Of a stretch of DNA of 64,000 bases, positions 55,493 to 64,000 are shown piece after piece (position 1 is the stretch's first letter; every line of letters begins with the position of its first letter). The translations under genes were made by a program, and so were the position numbers. The notes below the pieces were generated by a model that saw nothing but the letters and a program-made list of their open reading frames with translations, ran no database searches and had not been told where the DNA came from. Location: assembly GCA_037969035.1 (NCBI GenBank), contig JBBKWU010000012.1, positions 1 through 64,000 on the forward strand. The letters run 5' to 3'. Origin of the DNA: JBBKWU01 sp037969035 (lineage in GTDB: Bacteria > Pseudomonadota > Alphaproteobacteria > Micavibrionales > Micavibrionaceae).

Positions 55493-56611
55493 ATGACAAT
55501 AGATCACCAAAGCGCACAAATAAAAGAGCCGCCGAAAAGGTTGCTGCCTAATGTTTCGGTGTATATTCAGGCCGCAGCAATGATGTCTGAATTAACGGTG
55601 CAGGATAAGCAAGATTTGTTGCGCGGAATACAGCTATACCAAAACCATAAATTCAACCGCCATAGCGCGACCAAACATTACAAAACGATCTGGCAAGATG
55701 GTGAGGCCAGTGTTCGGTATTATGCTGCACAATCAGAGCATCCGAATGCAGCGCTTTTTATTGTGCCGTCAATGATTAATAAATCCTACATTATGGATTT
55801 GCTGCCTGATAAATCTTTTATTGCGTGGCTTTGTGCGCAGGGCACTGATGTCTATCTTTTTGATTGGGGATTGCCGGCTAAAGATGAGGGTATGAGAAGT
55901 TTAGATGCTGTTTTGCACAATAAACTACTTAGGGCTGTGCAGCATGTTTTGCCGCAGAAAGGTGCTGTGCCTGTTCATGTACTTGGTTATTGTATGGGTG
56001 GCACGTTGCTTGCTGGTTTGTTGCAGCATTGTGATGATATATTCCGCAGCAATATATTCCTTGCTGCACCATGGGATTTTCATGCTGGTGATCGCACGCT
56101 CGCAACAGCAATTCAATCGGGCACACCCGCAGCATTGCAAATTATTGCGGCGCAAGGGTGCTTGCCCGCGACATGGATTGAAAATGTATTTGCGATGGCA
56201 CAGGTGGAGAAGGCAATTCGTAAATACATTGAATTCGCGAAATTGCCGCAGGATAGCGATAGAGCACATCTGTTCGTTGCGGTAGAAGATTGGCTGCATG
56301 ACGGTATGGACTTGCCGGGGGATATTGGCAATACTTGTTTGGTCGACTGGTATCAAAACAATACAACGCAAAGCGCGGAATGGATGTTGTCTGGACAGGC
56401 GGTTGATTTATCAAAAATTGCTGCGCCGTCTTTGGTTGTTGCATCGGAAAATGATAGGCTCGTGCCTTCACGATCGTCACTTGCTATGGCCGATTTATTA
56501 CCATCCTGCGATGTTATGCAGCCGCCTTGTGGGCATATTGGAATGATGACCAGTAAAAACGCGGAACGCGCCCTGTGGAAGCCGCTTCTAAATTGGGTGT
56601 TCGCGCAGTAA
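55493..56611 (+). CDS. phaC: Short poly(3-hydroxyalkanoate) synthase-like alpha/beta hydrolase
   Basis: 372 residues from the ATG at 55493; the open frame begins earlier without a good site. The lipase box is GYCMGG with the nucleophile Cys at 167, the Asp in VASENDRLV and the His in PPCGHIGMM. Length and the GHIGM block resemble class III (about 355 residues) rather than class I synthases (about 590). No phaE partner is seen in the window. A depolymerase-like hydrolase is the other option, but the Cys nucleophile favours a synthase. Upstream of phaB. Confidence 0.75.
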   Translation: MTIDHQSAQIKEPPKRLLPNVSVYIQAAAMMSELTVQDKQDLLRGIQLYQNHKFNRHSATKHYKTIWQDGEASVRYYAAQSEHPNAALFIVPSMINKSYIMDLLPDKSFIAWLCAQGTDVYLFDWGLPAKDEGMRSLDAVLHNKLLRAVQHVLPQKGAVPVHVLGYCMGGTLLAGLLQHCDDIFRSNIFLAAPWDFHAGDRTLATAIQSGTPAALQIIAAQGCLPATWIENVFAMAQVEKAIRKYIEFAKLPQDSDRAHLFVAVEDWLHDGMDLPGDIGNTCLVDWYQNNTTQSAEWMLSGQAVDLSKIAAPSLVVASENDRLVPSRSSLAMADLLPSCDVMQPPCGHIGMMTSKNAERALWKPLLNWVFAQ

Positions 56612-56719
56612 TAATGCGAAACCTCGCCTCGTGAAATTTATCTGAAATAGCCCCTTGCATTATATGTGATCTAGGGAATAATGCAGGGGTATTTGCTGTT
56701 TATTCAGAAGGAGGCACAC

Positions 56720-57451
56720 ATGAAATCTTCAGTTGCAATTGTTACGGGTGGGACACGTGGAATCGGCGCGGCGATATCAAAATCGCTCGTTGCTGAAGGG
56801 CATAAAGTCGCCGCCGTTTATTTTGGCAATAACGAGGCTGCCAGCCGTTTTGAGACGGAGATGGGCGGCAAAGGCAAAGCCTTTAAGTTTGATGTGGCGA
56901 ATTACGACGCTTGTCAAAAAGCCGTCGCCGAAATCGAAGCAGAAATGGGCGATGTTGATATTGTCGTCAATAACGCAGGAATTACACGCGATGGCGTTCT
57001 TCATAAAATGCCGCTTGATTGCTGGAGCAGTGTTATCGAAACCAATCTGAATTCCTGCTTTAACCTATGCCGTGCCGCAATTCCGAATATGCGCGCCCGT
57101 GGTTTTGGCCGTATCGTCAATATTAGCTCGATCAATGGTCAAAAAGGCCAATTCGGGCAGGTTAATTATGCTGCGGCAAAAGCGGGTATGTTGGGCTTTA
57201 CAAAAGCTCTCGCGCTTGAAAGTGCCGCAAAAGGCATAACCGTCAACGCCATTTGCCCAGGCTATATCGAAACCGATATGACGGGAGATATGAATAGTGA
57301 CGTTTTGGATTCCATCATTCGGCAAATTCCTGTGTCACGCATGGGCAAACCTGAAGAAATTGCAGACATTGTGGCGTTTCTTGTCTCCGAGAAGGCTGGG
57401 TTTATTACTGGCGCAACAATTACCGCTAATGGCGGTCAGTACATGGTTTAG
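56720..57451 (+). CDS. phaB: Acetoacetyl-CoA reductase
   Basis: 243 residues from the ATG at 56720, with AAGGAGG upstream. SDR fold: VTGGTRGIGAA, NNAGITRD, ISSINGQKGQFGQVNYAAAKAG with the catalytic Tyr/Lys, and CPGYIETDM. It uses NADPH to make (R)-3-hydroxybutyryl-CoA for the polymer. FabG is the close alternative, but the QKGQFGQVNY block and context with phaC and phaR favour PhaB. The next gene begins 6 nt later. Confidence 0.92.
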   Translation: MKSSVAIVTGGTRGIGAAISKSLVAEGHKVAAVYFGNNEAASRFETEMGGKGKAFKFDVANYDACQKAVAEIEAEMGDVDIVVNNAGITRDGVLHKMPLDCWSSVIETNLNSCFNLCRAAIPNMRARGFGRIVNISSINGQKGQFGQVNYAAAKAGMLGFTKALALESAAKGITVNAICPGYIETDMTGDMNSDVLDSIIRQIPVSRMGKPEEIADIVAFLVSEKAGFITGATITANGGQYMV

Positions 57452-57457
57452 TGAGTT

Positions 57458-58000
57458 ATGGCGTCTAATAAAGAAGCTGAGTTACTGGAACGCCTATCTG
57501 CGCATGCGGGGATGGTTATCATCCGTGAGGGCGAGGCGGGGAACTGCGCCTACCTTATACAGTCAGGCCGTGTGCGCGTGACTGTTTCACGGCAAGGAAA
57601 ACAGGTTGAATTGGCGCAAATGGGCGCGGGCGAGATCTTTGGTGAAATGTCATTGATTAAGGACAGCACCCGCAGTGCCACAGTCGAGGCGCTGATTGAC
57701 AGCAACATGATTGTTCTAACGCGCGGCTTGATCGAGCAAAAATTGGCCAAGAGTGACCCGACCGTCCGCGCCTTACTGCCGATGCTTATGAGACGCTTGG
57801 AGCAAACGAATAGCGCGCTGTTGAATAAGGCTGATAGCGTTGAAAGCCTTATTGGCGTTAATCGTGCCATCTATGAAAAGATTGAAGCGTCTTTGCCAGC
57901 AGTTCAGAAAAAAACACTCGCAAACATGGTGAAGCCGAAGTTAGATGAACTGGTGTTGGCGATTAAATCCTTTCAGGATCGATATAAAGATAGCGACTGA
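57458..58000 (+). CDS. Cyclic-nucleotide-binding domain protein without DNA-binding domain
   Basis: 180 residues. One Crp-type beta-roll (GEAGNCAYLIQSGRVRVTV, GEIFGEMSLIKDSTRSATV) with the phosphate-binding cassette FGEMSLIKDSTRSATV close to the family pattern. The C-terminal 70 residues are helical and lack a helix-turn-helix, so it is not a Crp regulator by itself. Joined to phaB by 6 nt. It may adjust PHA enzymes or a partner in response to cAMP, which is inference. Confidence 0.88.
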   Translation: MASNKEAELLERLSAHAGMVIIREGEAGNCAYLIQSGRVRVTVSRQGKQVELAQMGAGEIFGEMSLIKDSTRSATVEALIDSNMIVLTRGLIEQKLAKSDPTVRALLPMLMRRLEQTNSALLNKADSVESLIGVNRAIYEKIEASLPAVQKKTLANMVKPKLDELVLAIKSFQDRYKDSD

Positions 58001-58085
58001 TCATCTGCTTGTTTTCATACGGGCTGCGCTATGTTATTGATGTGATATCATTTGAAAATTTCTAAGATTTATAAAGGATATAACT

Positions 58086-61000
58086 GTGAAAAAAGGGCTT
58101 ATTTTCCTCGTTTTGTTTATTGTCTGCCTTCTTGGCGTTCTTATTGTTGCGCCGAGCTTTATTGATTGGAATCGTCATAAACCGACGATTATTGCGCAGC
58201 TTGCAGGTGCAACGGGGCACGACTATGCGATTGACGGACCGTTAGAGTTTACAGTTTTACCTTTTCCAAAGCTTTTGATTGAGGGGCTCACAATATCAAA
58301 TGGGCAAGAACAGCTCCTAACGCTAAAGCGTTTGGATGTTCAGGTTGAGCTTATGCCGTTGATCAAAGGCAACATCAATATCAAAAGCGTATCGTTGATT
58401 GACCCTGTTATTAAGGTTGATATTGATAAAGAAGGCAAGATGTCATGGATGACGCCTGAGTTAGATGCAAAGCTCTCTGGTAATGCTGATAGCGCAAATG
58501 CGTCAGCAGAGCAGAAAGATGTTTCTCAGCTTATTAGCCTCGGCGGTATTGAGATTGAAAATGGTGTGCTCGAATATGCTGATGCTCGTAATGGTGCGAA
58601 GGAAACCATTAAGAGTGTAGATTTATCGTTGTCTGCAGCTAATCTTTTTTCGGGGCCGTTTGTGATTGAAGGCACGTTGAATGCGCGTAATCAAAAAATT
58701 GATGTCACGCTCAATACAGGCCGAATGGAAAAAGGCGCGGAAACTATTTCTATGAGTGCCGATATCGCGTTGCCTGAATTGAAAAGCAATGTGAACTATT
58801 CTGGTGTCGTGGGCATCAAAGGTGCTGCGGATGTACAAGGCGAAACATCCTTTAAAACTCAAAGTTTGAACGGTTTACTCAAAGGCCTCGGCCTTTCCGA
58901 TGTGCCGTATCTGGCGCGTCCCGTGGAGACAGCGGGCATTTTGTCATTTACTGAAAACAAGTTGGCATACAGAAATTTGAGTGCATCATTCGATGGGCAG
59001 CCAATTGGCGGCAGTGTTGAGTTCACTATGGCGCAAGGCGCAACGCCTGCTATGCTAGATGCTGTACTCACAACGACCAAACCTGTTGTTATCGATAAAT
59101 TCATGCCCAAAGGGGAGCCGAACGCACCAAGCAAGGCTTTAGCATCATTTCTGCCACAAAGCATCACAGTGCCGATGAATGTGGACGCGAATGTCGCCCT
59201 GACTGCGGAAATGATTGAATATAATAAGACGCCGTTTTCGAATTTTGCCTTGCGCCTGACTAAAACAGGTAAGGAAATCAAAATGAATACAGCGGCCAAT
59301 ATGAAAGATAATGGCAAGGCCTCGGTTGAGGCAGCGGCTGGTTTTGGCTCGGTGTCTGTGTCTGAAAAAACGGGTGCTGTGACGTACTCTGACCCTGCTG
59401 TGAATTATAAGGCCTCCGTGGAAGTGGCATCGGCGCAAAGCCTCGCGGGGCTCTTGCCACCAGAAACCATAAAAACAGCGCAGCCTTATTTGTCTAAAGG
59501 CTTGAGAAGTTCATTGAGCGGTACAATTCAACCGATGAAAGCCTCTATTACGGCAGGCTCTGCGGCGTTGAATGAAACCAACCTTAACTATAGTGGTTCT
59601 TATGCCTTGAAGGGCGCAGCGAGTGGTCGTGACCTTGTGACTGTCAATCTGGAAGCCGAAGACATCAATATTGACCAGTGGATGGTCAAATCGGATGAAG
59701 CGGCGACGCCTAAAGCTAAAATCAATGTCTCTGATTATACAAAACTGTTGGATTTACCGTTTAACCTGTCTGTGGTTGCGGTGAGCACGCGCGCATCGTT
59801 CGGTGGCGTGCCTTATCAAAATTTGCAGTTGAAGGCCTCAACGGCAGGTAAACAACTGAAAATTGACACAGTAAGTATTGCGGATACAGACGGTAATAAT
59901 GCGCTTGTATCGGGCACGGTTGGCGATGTTGTCGCGTTAAAAGATATGAGCTTGTCAGTCTCAGGTAAAACAGGCGATCTTGAAAAGCTTCTCAAAAGCT
60001 TTGACGTGGACACAAGCAGTTTTCCTGCGCGGGTGGGTGCTGCGGAACTCGTTTCTGAGTTCCGTGGGCAGCCTGATAATTTAGCGTTTACTGCCAATGT
60101 GAAAGCCCTTCGCGGAACGATGGAGGCATCAGGAACGCTTGCGAATATGCTCGAGACACCAAAGGTTAGCGGTTTGACTCTGCGTTTGCGCCATCCAAGT
60201 TATGTCGAGCTTGCGCGTATTTTTAAACCTGACTTTGAAAGTGGTGTTGATCTTAAGAAAAATCTGGATTTATTTGCCAGCATGAAAAATGAAAATGGCG
60301 TGTACAGCTTTTCTGAACTTAAGGCTTTGGTCGGGCCGTCAACAATTACGGGTGATCTGCGTGCGGATATGACGGGCGAAAAACCTGTGGTGAAGGCGAC
60401 GATTCAAGCAGATACGCTGCCTCTGGATTCATTTTTGGGTCATAAATCAGGCACAAAAGGCACGACACGTGTCACGCCACAAGCGGCGCAAGGCGCATCG
60501 AAATGGTCACGTGACTCGATTGATATGAGCTGGTTACATAATTTCGATGTCGATATCCGCGCGACTGCGGGTACATTATCTTACGGCAATTGGACTGTTG
60601 CACAGGCGCGTTTGGATACGGTTCTTAATAACGGTGTTTTACAGCTACAAGAAGTTTCAGGGAAAATGTACGAAGGTACGTTAAAACTGACAGGGCAGGT
60701 TGATGCAACCAAAGATCCAAAAGCACCAATTAGTGCAAAAGGTAATCTTGTTATTGATAATGTGCAGCTTGAACCGTTTGTGCAATCCTTTAGCGGGTCA
60801 AAGCTTGTGAAGGCGCGTGGCCCTATTTCGATGAACACGACCTTTGCAACCACAGGGAAAAGTCAGGCAGAGCTTATCTTTAGCTTGCAAGGCAACGGCA
60901 CGATGAGCGGTAAAGAGCTTGTGTTTGAAGGGTTTGATCTTGCGCGCCTCTCGCGTGCGCTGTCTGACCCAACAAGTAGCTTCAGCAAAAACTTCGGGCG

Positions 61001-61625
61001 CGTTCTTGAGGCGACAACCTCTGGTGGAACAACCAATTTTGACACGCTGGATAGTGTCTATGATATTAAAAGCGGTGTTGTAAATATCACAAAGCTTGAA
61101 CTACTTGGTGCTACGGCGAGTGTTAAGGGCGCAGGGAATGTGAACTTACCGCTCTGGACGATTGATCTGGAAACGAATGTTGTGTTGAATGAACCAGAAG
61201 ACGCTCCTGTTTTGAAAACGGTGTTTAAAGGTCCACTTGATAACCCAGGCAGCACGTTTGGTCAAAATGCTTTGAACCAGTATTTTAACAAGCAAATAGA
61301 AGGCATGGTTCTTAATCCTTTGCTCGACAGCTTGCAAAAGAAGGGAATTCTTCCAACCGCGCCGAATAAACAACCGGCACCAACGCCAAATAAAACGGGT
61401 GTCATTCAACCGTCGGCTCCTCAGAAAGACGCTCCTGCTGCAAATGATAATAGCGCACAAAGCATTCAAGAGGAGCCATCATGGGCGCAACCTGATGCCG
61501 CGCCGAGTGAACCAGTCGTCGTGGAGCCAGAACCACAAGCCGCGCCAGCGCCGCAGCCAAAAGCCGAGCCGACACCAGAAGAAGCAATCTTTGGTATTAT
61601 CCAAGGTGTCTTAGGCGGGCAATAA
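58086..61625 (+). CDS. AsmA family protein
   Basis: 1179 residues. One N-terminal membrane anchor (about 5-22), then the AsmA domain (FIDWNRHKPTIIAQLAGATG, GPLEFTVLPFPKL, DVQVELMPLIKG) and a very long repeated beta-strand region. The C-terminal AsmA_2-type block (about 950-1060) is followed by a proline/alanine-rich tail. Such proteins (AsmA, YhdP, TamB relatives) bridge the inner and outer membranes and are thought to move phospholipids. Single gene. Confidence 0.92.
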   Translation: MKKGLIFLVLFIVCLLGVLIVAPSFIDWNRHKPTIIAQLAGATGHDYAIDGPLEFTVLPFPKLLIEGLTISNGQEQLLTLKRLDVQVELMPLIKGNINIKSVSLIDPVIKVDIDKEGKMSWMTPELDAKLSGNADSANASAEQKDVSQLISLGGIEIENGVLEYADARNGAKETIKSVDLSLSAANLFSGPFVIEGTLNARNQKIDVTLNTGRMEKGAETISMSADIALPELKSNVNYSGVVGIKGAADVQGETSFKTQSLNGLLKGLGLSDVPYLARPVETAGILSFTENKLAYRNLSASFDGQPIGGSVEFTMAQGATPAMLDAVLTTTKPVVIDKFMPKGEPNAPSKALASFLPQSITVPMNVDANVALTAEMIEYNKTPFSNFALRLTKTGKEIKMNTAANMKDNGKASVEAAAGFGSVSVSEKTGAVTYSDPAVNYKASVEVASAQSLAGLLPPETIKTAQPYLSKGLRSSLSGTIQPMKASITAGSAALNETNLNYSGSYALKGAASGRDLVTVNLEAEDINIDQWMVKSDEAATPKAKINVSDYTKLLDLPFNLSVVAVSTRASFGGVPYQNLQLKASTAGKQLKIDTVSIADTDGNNALVSGTVGDVVALKDMSLSVSGKTGDLEKLLKSFDVDTSSFPARVGAAELVSEFRGQPDNLAFTANVKALRGTMEASGTLANMLETPKVSGLTLRLRHPSYVELARIFKPDFESGVDLKKNLDLFASMKNENGVYSFSELKALVGPSTITGDLRADMTGEKPVVKATIQADTLPLDSFLGHKSGTKGTTRVTPQAAQGASKWSRDSIDMSWLHNFDVDIRATAGTLSYGNWTVAQARLDTVLNNGVLQLQEVSGKMYEGTLKLTGQVDATKDPKAPISAKGNLVIDNVQLEPFVQSFSGSKLVKARGPISMNTTFATTGKSQAELIFSLQGNGTMSGKELVFEGFDLARLSRALSDPTSSFSKNFGRVLEATTSGGTTNFDTLDSVYDIKSGVVNITKLELLGATASVKGAGNVNLPLWTIDLETNVVLNEPEDAPVLKTVFKGPLDNPGSTFGQNALNQYFNKQIEGMVLNPLLDSLQKKGILPTAPNKQPAPTPNKTGVIQPSAPQKDAPAANDNSAQSIQEEPSWAQPDAAPSEPVVVEPEPQAAPAPQPKAEPTPEEAIFGIIQGVLGGQ

Positions 61626-61636
61626 TAAGATACTTT

Positions 61637-61661
61637 AATAAAGGGTCATGAACCCTTTATT
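61637..61661. terminator. Hairpin between asmA-type gene and the ribbon-helix-helix gene
   Basis: AATAAAGGGT (61637-61646) and ACCCTTTATT (61652-61661) form a 10-bp stem with a 5-nt loop. The stop codon of the minus-strand gene lies inside it. Works as a terminator in both directions if anything. Confidence 0.5.
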
Positions 61662-61861
61662 TGTTGTTCCAGATAAGAAAGAACGTAGAGCCGTAAGGCA
61701 CTGGATAGGTTTGGCGCAGCTCTTTTTGCGTCAATCTGCCCGATGAGTTGGTTCATCGAGATGTCTTTTTGATCCGCTATAGCTTTTAAATGATCCCAAA
61801 ATGCATTTTCAAGACTTATGCTTGTGTCATGCCCTTTTATCCGCACAGAATGTTTTTTCAC
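61646..61861 (-). CDS. Ribbon-helix-helix domain protein
   Basis: 71 residues. A short strand (KHSVRIKGHDTSISL) and two helices (FWDHLKAIADQK, MNQLIGQIDAK) make the Arc/MetJ-type fold often annotated as a small alphaproteobacterial DNA-binding protein. The role is unknown; the gene lies upstream of nothing in the same direction and follows fumC by about 30 nt. Confidence 0.8.
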   Translation of the reverse strand: MKKHSVRIKGHDTSISLENAFWDHLKAIADQKDISMNQLIGQIDAKRAAPNLSSALRLYVLSYLEQQIKGS

Positions 61862-61892
61862 GGTTTAATCTTTCTTTTGAGTGTTGTCCGTA

Positions 61893-63290
61893 TTAATCGC
61901 GCGGGCGGGTCATTTCTTCGGGAACGATCCATTCATTGAATTGTTCCTCGGTCAGAAGGTTGAGCGCAATGCCTGCTTCTTTCAAGGTTGTACCTTCGGC
62001 GTGAGCCTTCTTCGCAATTTTGGCCGCGTTATCATAACCGATATGCGGGTTTAGGGCGGTGACAAGCATCAAGCTCTCATGGAGCAGCTTTTCTAAACGC
62101 TCGTAATTAGGTTCAATGCCAATCACGCATTTATCGGTGAAGCTGTTGGCGCTATCGGCTATTAAACGCAAAGATTGCAGCACGTTATAGATTATAACCG
62201 GCTTGAAGACATTGAGTTCAAAATGGCCGTTGCTGCCCGCAATAGAAACCGTTGTGTTATTGCCCATGACTTGCGCGCAAACCATCGTCAGTGCCTCGCA
62301 TTGTGTTGGGTTGACCTTGCCAGGCATAATGGATGAACCAGGTTCGTTCGCGGGTAGGTTAATCTCACCAATGCCGCAACGTGGACCAGAACCAAGTAAG
62401 CGTAGGTCATTAGCGATCTTCATCAAGCTGACGGCAATCGTGTTTAATGCGCCAGAAAGCTCAACCATGGCGTCATGCGCTGCTAACGCTTCGAATTTGT
62501 TCTCAGCACTTGTAAATGGGAGGCCTGTGATTTTAGAAACATTTTTGGCAAAACCTTCGGCAAAACCCGCTTTTGAATTAATACCTGTGCCAACGGCTGT
62601 TCCACCTTGTGCAAGCTCCATCACGCGGGGGAGGGTCGTTTTGACGCGTTCAATGCTGTATTTTACCTGCTGCGCGTAACCTGAAAACTCTTGCCCTAAA
62701 GTAATAGGGGTGGCGTCTTGCAAATGCGTGCGGCCAATTTTAACGATGGATTTAAAGGCTTTGGCTTTATCATCCAGCGCTTTGTAAAGCTTTTCCAGAG
62801 CAGGCAATAATTCATGGTGGATTTGCTCGCCTGCTGCGATATGCATCACAGTCGGGAAGGTGTCGTTTGAGGATTGCCCCATATTGACGTGATCATTCGG
62901 GTGGACGGGAGTTTTACTGCCGCGCTCACCGCCGAGCATTTCGATGGCACGGTTCGAGATGACCTCATTCGCGTTCATGTTTGTTTGTGTGCCTGAACCT
63001 GTTTGCCAGACAACAAGCGGAAATTCATCCGCCAATGTGCCGTCAATGATTTCATCAGCGGCCTTGGTAATAGCATTACCCACAGTGTTATCCATAACGC
63101 CAAGTGCCATATTCGTCATGGCGCAGGCTTTCTTTTGCAGGCCAAGGGCGCGAACAAGGGGTGTTGGCATGATTTCGGTGCCAATCTCGAAATTCTCTAA
63201 GCTGCGCTGTGTCTGTGCGCCCCAATAACGGTCTGCGGGAACGTCGATCGCGCCGATTGAATCTGTTTCTGTGCGTGTTTTGTTGCTCAT
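61893..63290 (-). CDS. fumC: Class II fumarate hydratase
   Basis: 465 residues from the ATG at 63290 (MSNKTRTETD), with AAGGA upstream; the open frame reaches back to 63365 without a better site. It converts fumarate to malate in the citric acid cycle without an Fe-S cluster. Motifs GSGTQTNMN, TAVGTGIN and the superfamily signature GSSIMPGKVNPTQ near residues 316-328 are intact. The RHH gene follows it. Confidence 0.96.
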   Translation of the reverse strand: MSNKTRTETDSIGAIDVPADRYWGAQTQRSLENFEIGTEIMPTPLVRALGLQKKACAMTNMALGVMDNTVGNAITKAADEIIDGTLADEFPLVVWQTGSGTQTNMNANEVISNRAIEMLGGERGSKTPVHPNDHVNMGQSSNDTFPTVMHIAAGEQIHHELLPALEKLYKALDDKAKAFKSIVKIGRTHLQDATPITLGQEFSGYAQQVKYSIERVKTTLPRVMELAQGGTAVGTGINSKAGFAEGFAKNVSKITGLPFTSAENKFEALAAHDAMVELSGALNTIAVSLMKIANDLRLLGSGPRCGIGEINLPANEPGSSIMPGKVNPTQCEALTMVCAQVMGNNTTVSIAGSNGHFELNVFKPVIIYNVLQSLRLIADSANSFTDKCVIGIEPNYERLEKLLHESLMLVTALNPHIGYDNAAKIAKKAHAEGTTLKEAGIALNLLTEEQFNEWIVPEEMTRPRD

Positions 63291-63384
63291 GGTTTGAATC
63301 CTTGCCTCTGCGGTCATGATAATTGCTCTGTGGTGTTTGATTACCCGAAAAGTAACGGAGCGCATAAAAATTTCAAGCGTTTAA

Positions 63385-64000
63385 TCATTTGGCCTTGATG
63401 ATATTCACATGCCCCATTTTACGACCCGCGCGCGCTTCGGCTTTGCCGTATAGGTGGATGTGAGCGTTCGGGTTGTTTTCGTACTGCGCGAGGTTGTCGA
63501 TATCTTCGCCGATCAGGTTAATCATGGTCACATCACTGTGACGATCGGGTGCAAGCACAGGCAGACCACACACGGCGCGAACGTGGTTATCGAACTGTGA
63601 TACGGCGCAGGCATCCATTGTCCAGTGACCAGAATTGTGAGTACGCGGCGCGATTTCATTTGCGAGAACGCGCCCGTCTTTTGTTACAAATAGCTCAAGA
63701 GCCATCACACCAATAAGTTCAACAGTCTCGGCTAGTTTATGCGCCATCTCTTGTGCTTTCATGAGAAGTGCAGGATCAAGCGGTGCGGGGACGGTTGAGC
63801 TGTGTAGTATATGGTGGCGGTGTTCGTTCAGGGGCGGATCATAGGTGACAATGTTTCCGAACTGATCGCGGGCAACAATAACAGAGGTTTCGCATGCAAA
63901 ATCAATGCATTGCTCGAGTATTAAGTCATCACTGTTTAAAGACGCCGCCTTAGTGGCCAAATCATCGTTTTTACCGACGAAAACTTGCCCCTTCCCATCA
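63385..64000 (-). CDS. purK: N5-carboxyaminoimidazole ribonucleotide synthase, C-terminal part
   Basis: Partial: about 205 residues of the 3' part; the frame continues beyond 64000. The first readable residues include DGKGQVFV (the ATP-grasp loop), then ACETSVIVARD, ALELFVTKDGRVLANEIAPRTHNSGHW and AGRKMGHVNI. PurK uses ATP and bicarbonate in the purine pathway. A TTG at 63960 is inside the gene and is not its start. It normally travels with purE, which is not in view. Confidence 0.93.
   Translation of the reverse strand, partial: DGKGQVFVGKNDDLATKAASLNSDDLILEQCIDFACETSVIVARDQFGNIVTYDPPLNEHRHHILHSSTVPAPLDPALLMKAQEMAHKLAETVELIGVMALELFVTKDGRVLANEIAPRTHNSGHWTMDACAVSQFDNHVRAVCGLPVLAPDRHSDVTMINLIGEDIDNLAQYENNPNAHIHLYGKAEARAGRKMGHVNIIKAK

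Noticed and set aside
1..64000. CRISPR array, insertion sequence or prophage
   Set aside because: No regularly spaced direct repeats, transposase, integrase or phage structural genes were seen in any frame.

Overview
The window is a gene-dense stretch of a Gram-negative chromosome, most likely from an alphaproteobacterium of moderate G+C. Supporting genes are a Ros/MucR-type regulator, the PhaR/PhaB polyhydroxyalkanoate locus, a fused indolepyruvate:ferredoxin oxidoreductase, an NDUFAF7-like methyltransferase, an EnvZ/OmpR pair, ApaG, UbiE/UbiK, HldD and an AsmA-type giant protein. I cannot assign an order or genus. Many secreted or coiled-coil proteins have no relatives I recognise, so a poorly sampled lineage is likely.

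Layout. 1-2.6 kb: the 3' end of a tRNA- or tmRNA-like gene, followed by small genes of unknown function (two adjacent paralogous membrane proteins and a secreted protein of possible TraB/ChaN-like fold). This part looks accessory. 2.7-8.2 kb: fused iorAB with an in-frame palindromic repeat, a possible DotI/IcmL-like membrane protein, a hotdog thioesterase and a methyltransferase. 8.4-19 kb: mostly minus strand, with ilvE, a cysteine synthase, mutS, coaBC-dut, ubiE and several small unknowns. 19-29.3 kb: mostly plus strand, with murJ-trpS, an Nfu-type Fe-S protein, a RutE-like nitroreductase, tsaB, a MucR-type regulator and an OafA-like acyltransferase. A divergent polysaccharide deacetylase lies on the minus strand.

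29.3-31 kb: ubiK-ybjN-proC on the minus strand. 31-41 kb: hldD-lgt-methyltransferase-pgeF, prs, rplY, pth, ychF and an EnvZ/OmpR pair. 41-49 kb: a PAS histidine kinase, recX, an orphan ABC-2 permease, a lipoprotein, trkH, apaG and an OmpA lipoprotein. 49.4-54.8 kb: prfB with the classical +1 frameshift, followed by two secreted proteins that appear to share an N-terminal domain. One ends in a TcpQ/PilL-like domain and the other in a long coiled coil; this pair is the best candidate for an undescribed system here. 54.9-58 kb: phaR divergent from a short PhaC-like synthase, phaB and a cyclic-nucleotide-binding protein without a DNA-binding domain. 58-64 kb: an AsmA family protein, a ribbon-helix-helix protein, fumC and the 3' part of purK, which runs off the window.

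Most of the window is housekeeping: envelope building (Lgt, MurJ, HldD, AsmA, OmpA), translation (TrpS, RF2, Pth, L25, TsaB), amino-acid and carbon metabolism, and storage polymer. At least two kinds of palindromic repeat are present, one of them inside a coding sequence. No CRISPR array, rRNA, insertion sequence or prophage was seen. All calls come from reading the sequence and the translated proteins; no database search was run.
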